Origin: Acinetobacter chengduensis
Lineage (GTDB): Bacteria > Pseudomonadota > Gammaproteobacteria > Pseudomonadales > Moraxellaceae
NCBI RefSeq assembly: GCF_003664645.1
Contig: NZ_RCHC01000003.1
Coordinates: 1 to 64,000 of the forward strand
Length of the DNA stretch: 64,000 nt
Direction: 5' to 3'
Position numbers and translations under genes: made by a program. Positions 1 through 8,937 of the stretch are shown here, in pieces. Each line of letters opens with the position of its first letter. Within the stretch, counting starts at the first letter, position 1. A model generated the notes under the pieces. That model saw nothing but the letters and a program-made list of their open reading frames with translations. It was not told where the DNA came from and made no database searches.

Positions 1-271
1 ATTCTTCATAATCTCTTAATGATCTATTTGCGCCTCATCAGCAACAAATTCAACAACTTAGCGTAACATTTTGTTTCGTTCATCGTGTTGATGTGGTGTA
101 TTCTATACGGATTTAAAACAAGCGCAACCCATATTTCCAAATTAATTAGAAATACTGAATCATTCGATTATTTTTTAGCCTAAAACAGCATATTTATTAA
201 AATTATGCCTATTTTTAAAGCATGATTAAACATTTTATTTGTATCTGTACTTTTATCATTCATACGCACAA
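1..271. other. AT-rich left edge, no gene assigned
   Basis: No convincing coding region was found. Open stretches reaching the left edge are short and lack recognisable motifs. One plus-strand frame is open to a TAA at about 64-66 and could be the tail of a gene outside the window, but its translation is not recognisable. Confidence 0.4.
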
Positions 272-298
272 TAAAAAAGCTGGATCACTCCAGCTTCA
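272..298 (-). terminator. Intrinsic terminator of the DUF2057 gene
   Basis: AAGCTGG (277-283) pairs with CCAGCTT (290-296) around a 6-nt loop. On the minus strand the stem is followed by a run of T. It lies just past the stop codon of the minus-strand gene. Confidence 0.75.
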
Positions 299-328
299 AA
301 TAATGCTATTAAATTAAACTCGCAATAT

Positions 329-958
329 TTAATTACTCTGTTCTGCCAACCAAGACATAAATGCTTGTCGCTCTTGCTTGTTTGCTTGTTGCCAACTTTT
401 AATCAAAGTCTGTGTTGATGACGTAGCTGATGCATTTTGCACAGCTGGCGTATTATAAACAGCTGCAGGTTGATGTGCTTGTGGTGGTATTTGTGTTGCA
501 TCTAATGTATCTGAATCAGAAAATACTGAGCTTAACCACGACTTACTGGCTTTAGCTCCAGCTTGCTGAACTAATAGTTGTTTATTTTGATCATATAAGC
601 CAATGATTGGCTCATCTTTATATTTCTCTGCTTGATCAAAATCTTTTGGCGGATTAATTAATGCCAAACTGTAATTATTACCATCTTTTAAAACTGGGGT
701 TTTAACCGTTACGATGCCTGATTTTAAAATATCGTGTGAATTGTCTGGGTGTTGATAATAACCACTATAACGAACACTAATCACATTCGTTCCAGCGTTA
801 AGTTTAATTTTGTTATTTGATCGCAAAAGATTAGCACCAATATCTTGATCATTCACCGCAACAATTTTAATTTCTTCAGGAACTGAAAGTGTAACCGCCG
901 AAAAAGCGATGCTACTCAATAACAATGCGCCAATACCTGTCGCAATTTTAAAAACCAT
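329..958 (-). CDS. DUF2057 (YccT-like) exported protein
   Basis: This 209-residue protein starts with a Sec signal peptide (Lys at 4, a hydrophobic stretch at about 8-20, likely cleavage after AFSA). The mature part matches the DUF2057/YccT pattern as I know it: an early segment about a protein that sets values in the cell (VPEEIKIVAVND), a GTNVISVRYSGYY-like strand, and a later YSLALINPP segment. The C-terminal 60 residues are rich in Ala, Gln and Ser and look like a flexible tail. The family is periplasmic and its role is poorly known. The gene is monocistronic, with its own terminator and a 190-nt gap to the next gene. Confidence 0.75.
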   Translation of the reverse strand: MVFKIATGIGALLLSSIAFSAVTLSVPEEIKIVAVNDQDIGANLLRSNNKIKLNAGTNVISVRYSGYYQHPDNSHDILKSGIVTVKTPVLKDGNNYSLALINPPKDFDQAEKYKDEPIIGLYDQNKQLLVQQAGAKASKSWLSSVFSDSDTLDATQIPPQAHQPAAVYNTPAVQNASATSSTQTLIKSWQQANKQERQAFMSWLAEQSN

Positions 959-1043
959 GTCTATACTCTTGCTGTTCTATTCAATTTTAGATGCACTATG
1001 CAATGTATAAATGACAGCTTTATGACAATGATTTTCTACTCAT

Positions 1044-1071
1044 AAAAAAGAGCGCCTTAGCACTCTTTTTT
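1044..1071 (-). terminator. Intrinsic terminator after first nitroreductase
   Basis: AAAAAGAGCGC (1045-1055) pairs with GCACTCTTTTT (1060-1070), with one G-U pair. A T run on the minus strand makes it a terminator for the gene ending at 1149. Confidence 0.65.
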
Positions 1072-1148
1072 ACATCATGAGTATAACAAAGGAAATGCAT
1101 TGATTTAACTTTTCACTTTGATATCTAACTCAGCTAAATGGTCTAGCA

Positions 1149-1742
1149 TTAATTAAATGTTTTAAAACGTTCAGCATCATCTATAAATGTTTTGTCACCA
1201 GCAGGCGCTTCAATTGAACCAAACACCAATTGTGCGCGTAACTTCCATGATTCAGGAATATTAAATTTAGCCGCAACTTCTGCATCCACAATTGGATTGT
1301 AATGCTGTAAAGATGCGCCAATGTTTTGTTCTGCTAATGCTGTCCATACAGCAAACTGTGCAATGGCTGTTGAATGCTCTGACCATACTGGGAAATTATC
1401 TGCATATAGCGCAAATTGTTCTTGAAGCGCTTTTACTGTTGCTTGGTCTTCATAAAATAATGCTGTACCAAAACCCGCAGCAAAACTGCTAATTTTTGCA
1501 TCAGTGCCTGCAAATGCTTCTGCTGGAACAATTTTACGTAAGGTCTCACGTACAATATTCCAAAATTGCGTATGTGATTCACCAAATAAAGTCACGACAC
1601 GTGAAGTTTGTGAGTTAAAAGATGAAGGACTATGACGTACTGCTTCTTGAATTGTCTCTTCAATAACCTTTTGGTCAACTGATAGGTTTTTACCAATTGC
1701 ATAAATCGTACGGCGTTGTTTAATTTTATCTAGAAAAGACAT
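1149..1742 (-). CDS. Nitroreductase family protein, Frm2/Hbn1 type
   Basis: The protein is 197 residues from the start chosen here. Upstream in-frame codons would add 33 residues, but ATG at 1742 has a strong Shine-Dalgarno (AAGAGGG, 6 nt away). The order RRTIYAIGK, then a helix ending HSPSSFNSQTSR, then VTLFGESHTQFWNIV, fits the Frm2/Hbn1 branch of FMN-dependent nitroreductases. The near-N-terminal Arg pair and the SPSSFNSQ segment are the usual FMN phosphate and ring contacts. Such proteins reduce nitro-aromatics or quinones in vitro; the natural substrate is unknown. A second copy of the same family lies next to it on the same strand, so this is probably a tandem duplication. Confidence 0.85.
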   Translation of the reverse strand: MSFLDKIKQRRTIYAIGKNLSVDQKVIEETIQEAVRHSPSSFNSQTSRVVTLFGESHTQFWNIVRETLRKIVPAEAFAGTDAKISSFAAGFGTALFYEDQATVKALQEQFALYADNFPVWSEHSTAIAQFAVWTALAEQNIGASLQHYNPIVDAEVAAKFNIPESWKLRAQLVFGSIEAPAGDKTFIDDAERFKTFN

Positions 1743-1921
1743 TTTGAACCCTCTTGTTGTTGTATCGCAAATATTGGATAACGCAATCATAGGGGATTTA
1801 GATGAATTAGAAATGACCAAATTTATGACATTACGTCTCATTTTTAGAACACCCTAAGTGTTCAAGCGAAATCAAATGCGCTAAAAGCCTTATTTTATTT
1901 AATAATTATTTTAAAAAGATG

Positions 1922-1944
1922 AAGCGGTATAAACATACCGCTTA
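1922..1944 (-). terminator. Hairpin after second nitroreductase
   Basis: Perfect 9-bp stem AAGCGGTAT (922-930 of this kb) with ATACCGCTT and a 4-nt loop. On the minus strand CATC and five T follow. It lies 15 nt past the stop codon at 1959. Confidence 0.6.
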
Positions 1945-1958
1945 AACAAAAAAACAAC

Positions 1959-2645
1959 TTATGCATAGATGCGGAAGCTCTCTTGATCTTCTCGCTCTTC
2001 TTTTTCAGGGATTGAGCCTTCAATAGAACCAAAGACCAACTGCGCCCGCATAAGCCAATCCGAGTGAATATCAAAGTGCTGATTAACCGCTTGGTCAATC
2101 ACTGGATTATAGTGCTGTAAAGAAGCACCTACACCCAAATCAGCCAAAGCAGTCCACACTGCGAATTGAGCCATACCAGATGTCTGCTCGGACCAAACCG
2201 GAAAATCACTCGCACTAAACGGGACTTTTTTCTGTAATTTCTGAATAACAGATTGATCTTCGTAAAACAAAACCGTACCAAAGGCATTCGCACATTTTGC
2301 GATTTTCATTTCTACGCCTTCAAATACACTGATGGGCACATTACGGCGCTCGACATCTCGCACAATATTCCAAAACTGCTGGTGCGATTCACCAAACAAC
2401 ACCACGATACGTGTACTTTGTGAATCATAGGCTGATGGGCAACTGCGCACAGATTCCTGAATTAGTTCTGCAATATAGGCTTGACTAAAATGAATCCGCT
2501 TACCTAAATCATAAATGCTACGGCGTTTTTTGAGCTGATCTACAAATGTCTGTTCCTCAGACACTTCTATATCTTTTTTCTTAAGCTTAAAATCTTTTGT
2601 GATATCTGCTGTTAGTACATGACTAATCTTACTCAACAGTGCCAT
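1959..2645 (-). CDS. Nitroreductase family protein, Frm2/Hbn1 type (paralogue)
   Basis: This 228-residue protein is alignable end to end with its downstream neighbour: KRRSIYDLGKRI, then SCPSAYDSQSTRIVVLFGESHQQFWNIV, and later SEQTSGMAQFAVWTALADLGVGASLQHYNP. It has about 33 extra N-terminal residues, Lys-rich, before the conserved core. ATG at 2645 is preceded by AGGGGA at 7 nt. It is a predicted cytoplasmic FMN oxidoreductase. Frm2-type enzymes in yeast are linked to fatty-acid or oxidative-stress responses, but nothing here points to a substrate. Each copy has its own terminator, so the two need not be co-transcribed. Confidence 0.85.
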   Translation of the reverse strand: MALLSKISHVLTADITKDFKLKKKDIEVSEEQTFVDQLKKRRSIYDLGKRIHFSQAYIAELIQESVRSCPSAYDSQSTRIVVLFGESHQQFWNIVRDVERRNVPISVFEGVEMKIAKCANAFGTVLFYEDQSVIQKLQKKVPFSASDFPVWSEQTSGMAQFAVWTALADLGVGASLQHYNPVIDQAVNQHFDIHSDWLMRAQLVFGSIEGSIPEKEEREDQESFRIYA

Positions 2646-2776
2646 AGTGAATCCCCTAAAAATAACATCACAACAACAATGTATTGATAAGCTTAGTGTA
2701 ATAAATTTTAACCTTTAGATTTGGTTTGCTTTTTAGAAAATAGTTTGTTTTTCCATCGCTTAGCATCTTTAAAAAC

Positions 2777-2805
2777 AACAAACTCCGCACTAGGCGGAGT
2801 TTATG
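2777..2805 (-). terminator. Intrinsic terminator of ftsY
   Basis: AAACTCCGC (2780-2788) and GCGGAGTTT (2794-2802) form a 9-bp stem with a 5-nt loop. T-rich sequence follows on the minus strand. Confidence 0.7.
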
Positions 2806-2865
2806 TGAAATATCACACATTTAGGCTTTTTGTATTTTCAATACTTTAACTTCAATGTTTAATAC

Positions 2866-3969
2866 TTATTTGTCGGTTTCAAAGAGTGCTGCTACAAATG
2901 ATTTTGCTGAGAATGGACGTAAATCATCAATTTTCTCACCCACACCAATAAAGCGAATTGGCACATGCGTACGGCTTGCAATATTAAACAATACGCCACC
3001 TTTTGCAGTACCGTCTAATTTGGTAATGGTTAAACCTGTGAGGCCTACAGCTTCATCAAACATTTCAACCTGATTAATCGCGTTTTGACCTGTACCTGCA
3101 TCAACCACCAACATCACCTCGTGTGGAGCTGTTGCATCAATTTTTTGCATTACACGTTTAACTTTAGTCAACTCTTGCATCAAGTTGCTTTTGTTATGTA
3201 AACGTCCTGCTGTATCTGCAATTAATACATCTATACCTTTAGCACGTGCACTTTCAAAGGCATCATAAATCACTGATGCAGAATCTGCACCATGACCTTG
3301 TGCAACAACAGAAATATTGTTGCGCTCGCCCCAAATTTGAAGCTGTTCAGTGGCTGCTGCACGGAAGGTATCGCCCGCTGCCAACATCACTTTCTTCCCT
3401 TCACCTTGCAAGCGTTTAGCCAGCTTACCAATAGTTGTGGTTTTACCTACACCATTTACACCCACAACCAAAATCACATACGGGTTTTTATTTGGATCGA
3501 TGTGTAATGGTTTTACACGTGGTGCAAGCAAAGCTACCAATTCTTCTTGAAGGGCCTTATATAATGAATGCGAATAAATCAAATCACCACGTGCAGTACG
3601 TTCGGTTAGATTCGCAATAATCGTTTTTGTTGCATCTACACCAATATCAGCTACCAGAAGTTGTTCTTCAACTTCTTCCAATAATTCGTCGTCAATTTCC
3701 TTACCGCCGATCAGAATGTTCACCATTCCATCTGCAAGGTTTTTACGGGTTTTGGTTAAACCCTCTTTCATACGACTAAAGAATCCGCCTTGAGGCGCTT
3801 CTTTTTCAACTGCCACTTCTGATGCTACAGGCTCGGAAGCAGGAACTGCTACTTGTGGAGTTTCTACAATTGGCACGTTAACGGATGCTAAACTCGGTAA
3901 TGTGACGTCATCATCCCCAAAATCAGCATCAATCAAAAATTTATCTTGCCCATTAGATTGCTGTTGCAT
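2866..3969 (-). CDS. ftsY: Signal recognition particle receptor FtsY
   Basis: FtsY is the membrane-associated GTPase that receives ribosome-SRP complexes for co-translational insertion. The protein is 367 residues. An acidic, Ala/Val/Pro-rich N-terminal region of about 65 residues is much shorter than the E. coli A domain. It is followed by the four-helix N domain and the GTPase G domain. Visible GTPase motifs are GVNGVGKTTT (G1), the DTFRAAA segment, DTAGR (G3), TKLDGTAKGG (G4 and closing loop) and GVGEKIDDL near the C terminus. ATG at 3969 has AAGG upstream. It is divergent from the M16 peptidase pair and is not linked to ftsE/ftsX here. Confidence 0.97.
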   Translation of the reverse strand: MQQQSNGQDKFLIDADFGDDDVTLPSLASVNVPIVETPQVAVPASEPVASEVAVEKEAPQGGFFSRMKEGLTKTRKNLADGMVNILIGGKEIDDELLEEVEEQLLVADIGVDATKTIIANLTERTARGDLIYSHSLYKALQEELVALLAPRVKPLHIDPNKNPYVILVVGVNGVGKTTTIGKLAKRLQGEGKKVMLAAGDTFRAAATEQLQIWGERNNISVVAQGHGADSASVIYDAFESARAKGIDVLIADTAGRLHNKSNLMQELTKVKRVMQKIDATAPHEVMLVVDAGTGQNAINQVEMFDEAVGLTGLTITKLDGTAKGGVLFNIASRTHVPIRFIGVGEKIDDLRPFSAKSFVAALFETDK

Positions 3970-4136
3970 GCCGAATCCTTGAAAAGCACTGCGTTAAAAA
4001 CAATGATTCTAGCATAAGTTCCCAGTTTTTTAGCCATTCGTCTGCTCGCATTGCATGACATGCCAAAAAACAACATTGCTATCCTTGTGTTTATTCTTAG
4101 GTTTATTAAAAATAGTGCTCTACCACACACGCTTAT

Positions 4137-5537
4137 TTGGAATCGCTTGTGCGCACTCTTTATTTTCGATCTTTTTTAAATCGCGCTTCGCGAGCACTCC
4201 TTTTTACAAGTTTATTGAGCACAACTGTTATTGGCTCAATCACACATGCAGATTCTCGTAGTCAGCTAAGCCGTACAACATTTGAAACCACGCTCAAAAA
4301 TGGCTTAAAAGTCATTATTCGTGAAGATCATCGCTCTCCAATGGTGATGACACATATTTGGTACAAAGTTGGCAGTAGTGATGAATCGGGGAATCTTTTA
4401 GGTATTTCTCATGTGCTTGAGCACATGATGTTCAAAGGTACCAACAAAGTCCCAAATGATGAATTTACCCGTTTAAGTCGCTTATACGGCGGTAGTATTA
4501 ATGCCGCAACGTTTACCAACTACACCAATTATTATCAGCTTTACCCTAAAACCTATTTCCCAATGGCTTTAGAACTTGAAGCAGATCGTATGAGTAACTT
4601 AAAACTTAAGCAATCTGACTTTGAACCTGAAATTAAAGTAGTAATGGAGGAACGTCGTCAGCGGACAGATGATAATCCCCGTTCTTGGGCTTTTGAGCGC
4701 TTTAAATGGTTGGCCTACCCAACCAGTCATTATCGCCAGCCCGTGATTGGCTATATGAAAAACCTACAAAACATTCAACTGGATGATCTAAAGCGATGGT
4801 ACAAAACATGGTACGCGCCCAATAATGCTATTTTGGTGATTGTTGGAGATGTGAATGCTGAGCAAGCCTTGCTTCAGGTACAAAAATATTTTGGCGACAT
4901 CCCTTCACAAAAACAGCCTTCTCGAAATGATGTTTTAGAATTTGAAAGACCTGGTTATCGACATTTGGAATTAAGCAATAATGTACAGATTCCAAATTTA
5001 TATATGGCATGGAATGTACACTCTTTAAGTTCAGCTAAAAACCCGCAAGATGCTTATGTGCTTAACATTATTCGCAACTTACTCGATAGCGGTATTTCAT
5101 CACGTCTACAAGAACGCCTCATACGCGATAAGAAAATATTGACCACATTGAGCGTCTCTTATGACCCTTATAATCGTGGTGATAGTTTATTTAGTATTTC
5201 TGCTATGCCTGCATCTGGAGTATCACTAACAGATGCGCAAAAAGCCATACAAGCTGAAATAGATTTACTTAAAAATGAATTAATTGATGCCACTGAAATG
5301 GATCGTATACGAACCAAATTTATTGCCAATATGATTTATAACCAAGATGATATTGCTGGTCAGGCCAAAACCATTGGCAATCTGGAAGTGAATGATCTGA
5401 GCTTTCGCCTGATGGATGAATTACCCCGCCATTACGAAAATGTCAGCCCACAAGATGTACAAAAAGTCGCCAACACTTATTTTGTTCGTGACAACTTAAC
5501 CACCATGTACCTTACTCCAGACCAATCGTCTAAATAA
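4137..5537 (+). CDS. Secreted M16 zinc metallopeptidase (active subunit)
   Basis: This is a pitrilysin/M16-family peptidase of up to 466 residues. The inverted zinc motif HVLEH (His92, Glu95, His96) is intact, and the distal acidic segment VVMEERRQR about 77 residues later supplies the third ligand. There is no ATG before the conserved domain. The frame opens after a TAG at 4113, so translation begins at TTG 4137 or GTG 4149. Both retain a signal-like hydrophobic stretch (about residues 18-37, cleavage near THA). No clear ribosome binding site precedes either. It overlaps the next gene by one base (TAATG) and probably forms a periplasmic heterodimer with it, as known for bacterial two-gene M16 peptidases. 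Confidence 0.9.
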   Translation: MESLVRTLYFRSFLNRASRALLFTSLLSTTVIGSITHADSRSQLSRTTFETTLKNGLKVIIREDHRSPMVMTHIWYKVGSSDESGNLLGISHVLEHMMFKGTNKVPNDEFTRLSRLYGGSINAATFTNYTNYYQLYPKTYFPMALELEADRMSNLKLKQSDFEPEIKVVMEERRQRTDDNPRSWAFERFKWLAYPTSHYRQPVIGYMKNLQNIQLDDLKRWYKTWYAPNNAILVIVGDVNAEQALLQVQKYFGDIPSQKQPSRNDVLEFERPGYRHLELSNNVQIPNLYMAWNVHSLSSAKNPQDAYVLNIIRNLLDSGISSRLQERLIRDKKILTTLSVSYDPYNRGDSLFSISAMPASGVSLTDAQKAIQAEIDLLKNELIDATEMDRIRTKFIANMIYNQDDIAGQAKTIGNLEVNDLSFRLMDELPRHYENVSPQDVQKVANTYFVRDNLTTMYLTPDQSSK

Positions 5538-7048
5538 TGGATGCCAATATGTTTAACACAACATCTCGCTTGTTCTTGGCACTCGTAATCAGCGCTGGAC
5601 TAAATAATATAGCTTATGCAACTTCAGATGAAGGCTACTTCAACAACCAAGATAATCTTGATATTTCACCAAATACATTACAGTCTATTCCACTCTTACA
5701 AAGCTTAAAAAACTTAGCAACTACAACTGAGTATCAAGCACCCTATGTTCATGAGCTCAAAAATCGATATGGCGTGCGTAGCTTATTTGTAGAGTCTCAA
5801 GACTTACCTATGGTAGATATACAGCTCACCTTTAATGCAGGTTCTGCACGTGATAACGAAATTGCAAATGGATTGGGTGGCTTAGCCAGCATGACTGCAC
5901 GGCTGATGAGTGAAGGTACTGAAAAATATAACGCGACACAAATTGCCAGTGTATTTGAGCAAACAGGTGCTAGATATAGTATTCAAGCGTATAGAGATAT
6001 GTTTGTGGTTCATTTACGCGTACTTTCAGACCCTAAAAAACTCGAACCTGCGCTCAACATGTTGCTTGAAATTTTAAACAATGCGACCTTTAAAAATAAC
6101 AGTCTGAGCTTAGCTATAAGCAATAACCAAGCTGGACAACAACAGCTTAAAGAGAACCCAAGCCGTTTAATGGGCATTCAGTTTTATCGTAGTGTTTATG
6201 GAACACACCCCTATGCTGAGCCTATCACTGGCACCAATGGCAGTATTAAACGCATTAATCCAGAACGTTTAAAGCAATTCCGCGATACCTTCTTGGTGGC
6301 TCAGAATATGAATATTGCTATTACAGGAAAATTGAACAGCAAAGAAGCACAGAAACTAGCTGAATATATCTCTGGCCATGTGCCACAAGGTAATAAAGCA
6401 GGTGAATTAGCCCAACCTGTAAGCAACAACAACTTTGTGATTAAGCATATCCCATTTCAATCTGCGCAAGCCCATGTCACCTTTGGTCATATTGGTACCA
6501 CACGTAATGACCCAGACCGCCTTGCTTTAGAAGTTGCCAATCGAATGTTTGGCGGTGGTGGTTTTAATTCTATTTTAATGCAAGAGCTTCGCGTGAAACG
6601 GGGCTATACCTATGGGGCATATAGTAGTTTTAGCTTCAGTCAAGCGCCGGGCGTATTTAGCTTTAGTTACTCTACACGTCAAGACCAACTGATGGACAGC
6701 ATCAAAGTTGCTCATAAAGCGTTTGCTGATTTTATTCAGAAGCCTATAGACCGTAAGCAATTAGAAGATACTAAAGCAGGCATGCTACGTGCTTATCCCA
6801 ATAACTACAGTAGCAACGCTTCAATTAATGCGCAGCTTGGATTATTAGGATTTTATGGGCAACCCGCAGATTACCTCAGCCAATATCCAAAATTATTGGC
6901 TCGTTTAAGTGTGGAAGATATTGAAAAGGCGCTACATAAACACTTACATGCAGATAACATGACGATTGTTGTGGTAGCACCATCTCTAGACCAAGATGAG
7001 TTACAAAGCATATTGCAACAAAACCTTAGTCCAGCACAAAATCCTTAA
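5537..7048 (+). CDS. Secreted M16-family protein lacking the zinc motif (partner subunit)
   Basis: The protein is 503 residues. An N-terminal signal peptide (hydrophobic at about 10-27, cleavage near AYA) precedes two M16 halves. Where HxxEH should be, the sequence reads GLASMTARLMSEGT, so the catalytic zinc site is missing. The C-terminal half keeps LRVKRGYTYGAYSSF, including the Arg-Tyr pair that holds substrate in this family. This division of labour (one subunit with zinc, one with the Arg/Tyr pair) is known for heterodimeric M16B enzymes, so the two genes most likely encode one peptidase. ATG at 5537 overlaps the upstream stop; ATG 5549 is an alternative. Confidence 0.9.
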   Translation: MDANMFNTTSRLFLALVISAGLNNIAYATSDEGYFNNQDNLDISPNTLQSIPLLQSLKNLATTTEYQAPYVHELKNRYGVRSLFVESQDLPMVDIQLTFNAGSARDNEIANGLGGLASMTARLMSEGTEKYNATQIASVFEQTGARYSIQAYRDMFVVHLRVLSDPKKLEPALNMLLEILNNATFKNNSLSLAISNNQAGQQQLKENPSRLMGIQFYRSVYGTHPYAEPITGTNGSIKRINPERLKQFRDTFLVAQNMNIAITGKLNSKEAQKLAEYISGHVPQGNKAGELAQPVSNNNFVIKHIPFQSAQAHVTFGHIGTTRNDPDRLALEVANRMFGGGGFNSILMQELRVKRGYTYGAYSSFSFSQAPGVFSFSYSTRQDQLMDSIKVAHKAFADFIQKPIDRKQLEDTKAGMLRAYPNNYSSNASINAQLGLLGFYGQPADYLSQYPKLLARLSVEDIEKALHKHLHADNMTIVVVAPSLDQDELQSILQQNLSPAQNP

Positions 7049-7377
7049 AGGCTTTCCTCTTGAGCATCAGGGAGTCGGTGCGCACGCACTGACTCCTTTT
7101 GATAGGCATGCATTAAGCGAAAGTACTGACGCAGGCTAATTTGACGTTGTTGCTTCAAATTCTCAGCCATTTCCTGTGTTAATGGATGAATGTGTTGCTC
7201 AGATAGCAACTCAACATTGTGATATTTCTGCACAGAGATAGGACGGGTTAAAGCAAAACACGATATACACAAAATGAGTACAACAATGGTCGCAATTAAA
7301 TAATTATAAATTTGCTCTAGCTTTATTTTCGACAGATTCGATTTCAATTGAAGAATTTTTTCTAAATCAATAGTCAT
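7045..7377 (-). CDS. Small single-pass membrane protein, unknown function
   Basis: This 110-residue protein has one hydrophobic helix at about residues 26-44 (ending LCISCFAL), a basic N-terminal segment and a Gln/Arg/His-rich C-terminal part. ATG at 7377 has GAGG 6 nt upstream. It converges with the M16 gene, and the 3' ends overlap by 4 bp. I do not recognise a family. Likely topology is a short cytoplasmic N terminus and a soluble C-terminal domain of about 65 residues. Confidence 0.6.
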   Translation of the reverse strand: MTIDLEKILQLKSNLSKIKLEQIYNYLIATIVVLILCISCFALTRPISVQKYHNVELLSEQHIHPLTQEMAENLKQQRQISLRQYFRLMHAYQKESVRAHRLPDAQEESL

Positions 7378-7498
7378 ACACTACCTCAAGTTAAAAGTAG
7401 TGTATGGATGAGTTAGATGAAGTTCAAGTCACACTGCTGTTTTCTTGTACAAGCTGTGGACTTAGATACCAACAAGATAGAATTTTGCTCATATTTTT

Positions 7499-7855
7499 CT
7501 AAATAATGGCACGGATCACTGCAAAATATAAAATTGCAGCAATGATGACCAAAACCACGATCATAGCAAATACGCTTAAGCCACCCTCAGCCTCAGCAGG
7601 ATGTAAGTCATCTTCGTCCGCAATGCTTAAAAGCTCTCCATTATAAACTTGATAAAAGGCTTCACGCTGAGGCACATCCAGTTCACGTGTAAAGTCATAT
7701 ACACGTTTACGCTGTGCTAAACCAAATTCTCCCAAATGAATTTCATTATGAAAAATTGCCTCATCCAATTTCATACGATGCAAGTGAGCCAGTGCAATCA
7801 CTTGCTCCGCTGATGGAGGCATATCAAAACTTAAACCGTCTAAAATACGACTCAT
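7499..7855 (-). CDS. Small tail-anchored membrane protein, unknown function
   Basis: The protein is 118 residues. The first 85 are soluble and helical (repeated RMKLDEAIFHNEI, RKRVYDFTRELD-like stretches). A single C-terminal transmembrane helix at about residues 93-115 ends in AVIRAII, so it looks tail-anchored. ATG at 7855 has an excellent Shine-Dalgarno (AAGGAG, 8 nt). I do not recognise the family. It follows a 230-nt gap with the divergent SEL1 gene. Confidence 0.6.
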   Translation of the reverse strand: MSRILDGLSFDMPPSAEQVIALAHLHRMKLDEAIFHNEIHLGEFGLAQRKRVYDFTRELDVPQREAFYQVYNGELLSIADEDDLHPAEAEGGLSVFAMIVVLVIIAAILYFAVIRAII

Positions 7856-8088
7856 GTGCTGTTCTCCTTGTTATTTAATTATTTTCACTCATTATATTAA
7901 TAAATATTCAAACTGATCATTGTTTAATCATGTAAACTCAACTACAGCTATATGGTTTTGCGTTTTTATTTGACAATTCCCATATTTTGTAATATTAGTT
8001 TAATAATACTTAGTTATATTGAGTATGCATCAAATAGGGTCTATGTACCCAAGTCTGATGTGATCATAATTACAATAAGGAGTTTTAT

Positions 8089-8322
8089 ATGATTCAACAA
8101 ATCTCTCAACATGAACTAGAACATGTTTATGCAAATGCGGTAAATACAATTCAATCACAAATGAATTTTGTGGACGCAGTAACAGAGCTAGAACAAGCGG
8201 CACGCGCTGGCCACGGTAAAGCAGCAATGTTTTTAGCAGAACTTTACTATCAAGGTTTCCGTGTAGAGCGTGATTCCTACAAAGCCCAATACTGGGAAAA
8301 GATGGCCACCATGCAGGCTTAA
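8089..8322 (+). CDS. Short SEL1-repeat protein
   Basis: The protein is only 77 residues and carries essentially one SEL1/TPR-like unit: ELEQAARAGHGKAAMFLAEL followed by YYQGFRVERDSYKAQYWEKMA. The pattern A..G...A...LA.LY..G..V..D...A..W is the SEL1 consensus. SEL1 proteins act as protein-protein adaptors and usually carry several repeats. There is no signal peptide. ATG at 8089 has AAGGAG 6 nt upstream and a terminator follows, so it is a complete, independently expressed gene rather than a fragment. Confidence 0.75.
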   Translation: MIQQISQHELEHVYANAVNTIQSQMNFVDAVTELEQAARAGHGKAAMFLAELYYQGFRVERDSYKAQYWEKMATMQA

Positions 8323-8326
8323 TAAA

Positions 8327-8351
8327 ACGTCACCTAGGTGGCGTTTTTTTT
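8327..8351 (+). terminator. Intrinsic terminator after SEL1 gene
   Basis: ACGTCACC (8327-8334) pairs with GGTGGCGT (8337-8344), with one G-U pair, and is followed by eight T. Confidence 0.85.
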
Positions 8352-8470
8352 ATCTTAAAATTTCATGAATACACATTTATTTACGCTTTTTTGGCTAAGC
8401 TTAAACACTAGTTTCATCTCTGACTATTAAAATAAGCCAATGTTCCAACTACAGTAAGACCAGATTTCTA

Positions 8471-8833
8471 ATGCACACCTTTCACCCTATTTCTAAAGAG
8501 CTGTTTTTTAAAATTACGATTTTAAAAACCATGATGTATTGTGGCGTTCTCTGGGGACTCTATCGAGACGGATGGGCAATGAGCAATGATGGGGAAGATT
8601 ATATCTTTCCTTTTTGGCTCAATGGCTTACAAGCACATCGCTATGCCAAAAAACATTGGCCAAATTACACCCCAAAAAGAATTACCCCTCAAGATTTTGA
8701 AGTCGCATTATTACCTACACTCACCCGTATTCATGCCACGCCAGCACTTTATACAGCGAATAAAAAATTTAAATTGACCACAGCACAAATGCGACATTTT
8801 TTCTTTACGCCACACCAATTTGTGATAGCTTAA
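8471..8833 (+). CDS. DUF2750 family protein
   Basis: This 120-residue protein matches the DUF2750 outline: an early FFKITILKTMMYCGVLWGL helix, then DGWAMSNDGEDYIFPFW, an AHRYAKKHW helix, the phrase YTPKRITPQDFEVALLPTL, and a final short segment. The family is cytoplasmic, widespread in proteobacteria and has no known function. The start is ATG 8471 without a strong Shine-Dalgarno. It appears monocistronic. Confidence 0.75.
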   Translation: MHTFHPISKELFFKITILKTMMYCGVLWGLYRDGWAMSNDGEDYIFPFWLNGLQAHRYAKKHWPNYTPKRITPQDFEVALLPTLTRIHATPALYTANKKFKLTTAQMRHFFFTPHQFVIA

Positions 8834-8937
8834 AGATAGAGATCACACAATAATTTTATGCATCTTGATATTGGATTTCTATGCAATATACGATACTTTC
8901 AAACCAATAATAACGCTAAATATGGAACGCAAAGATC

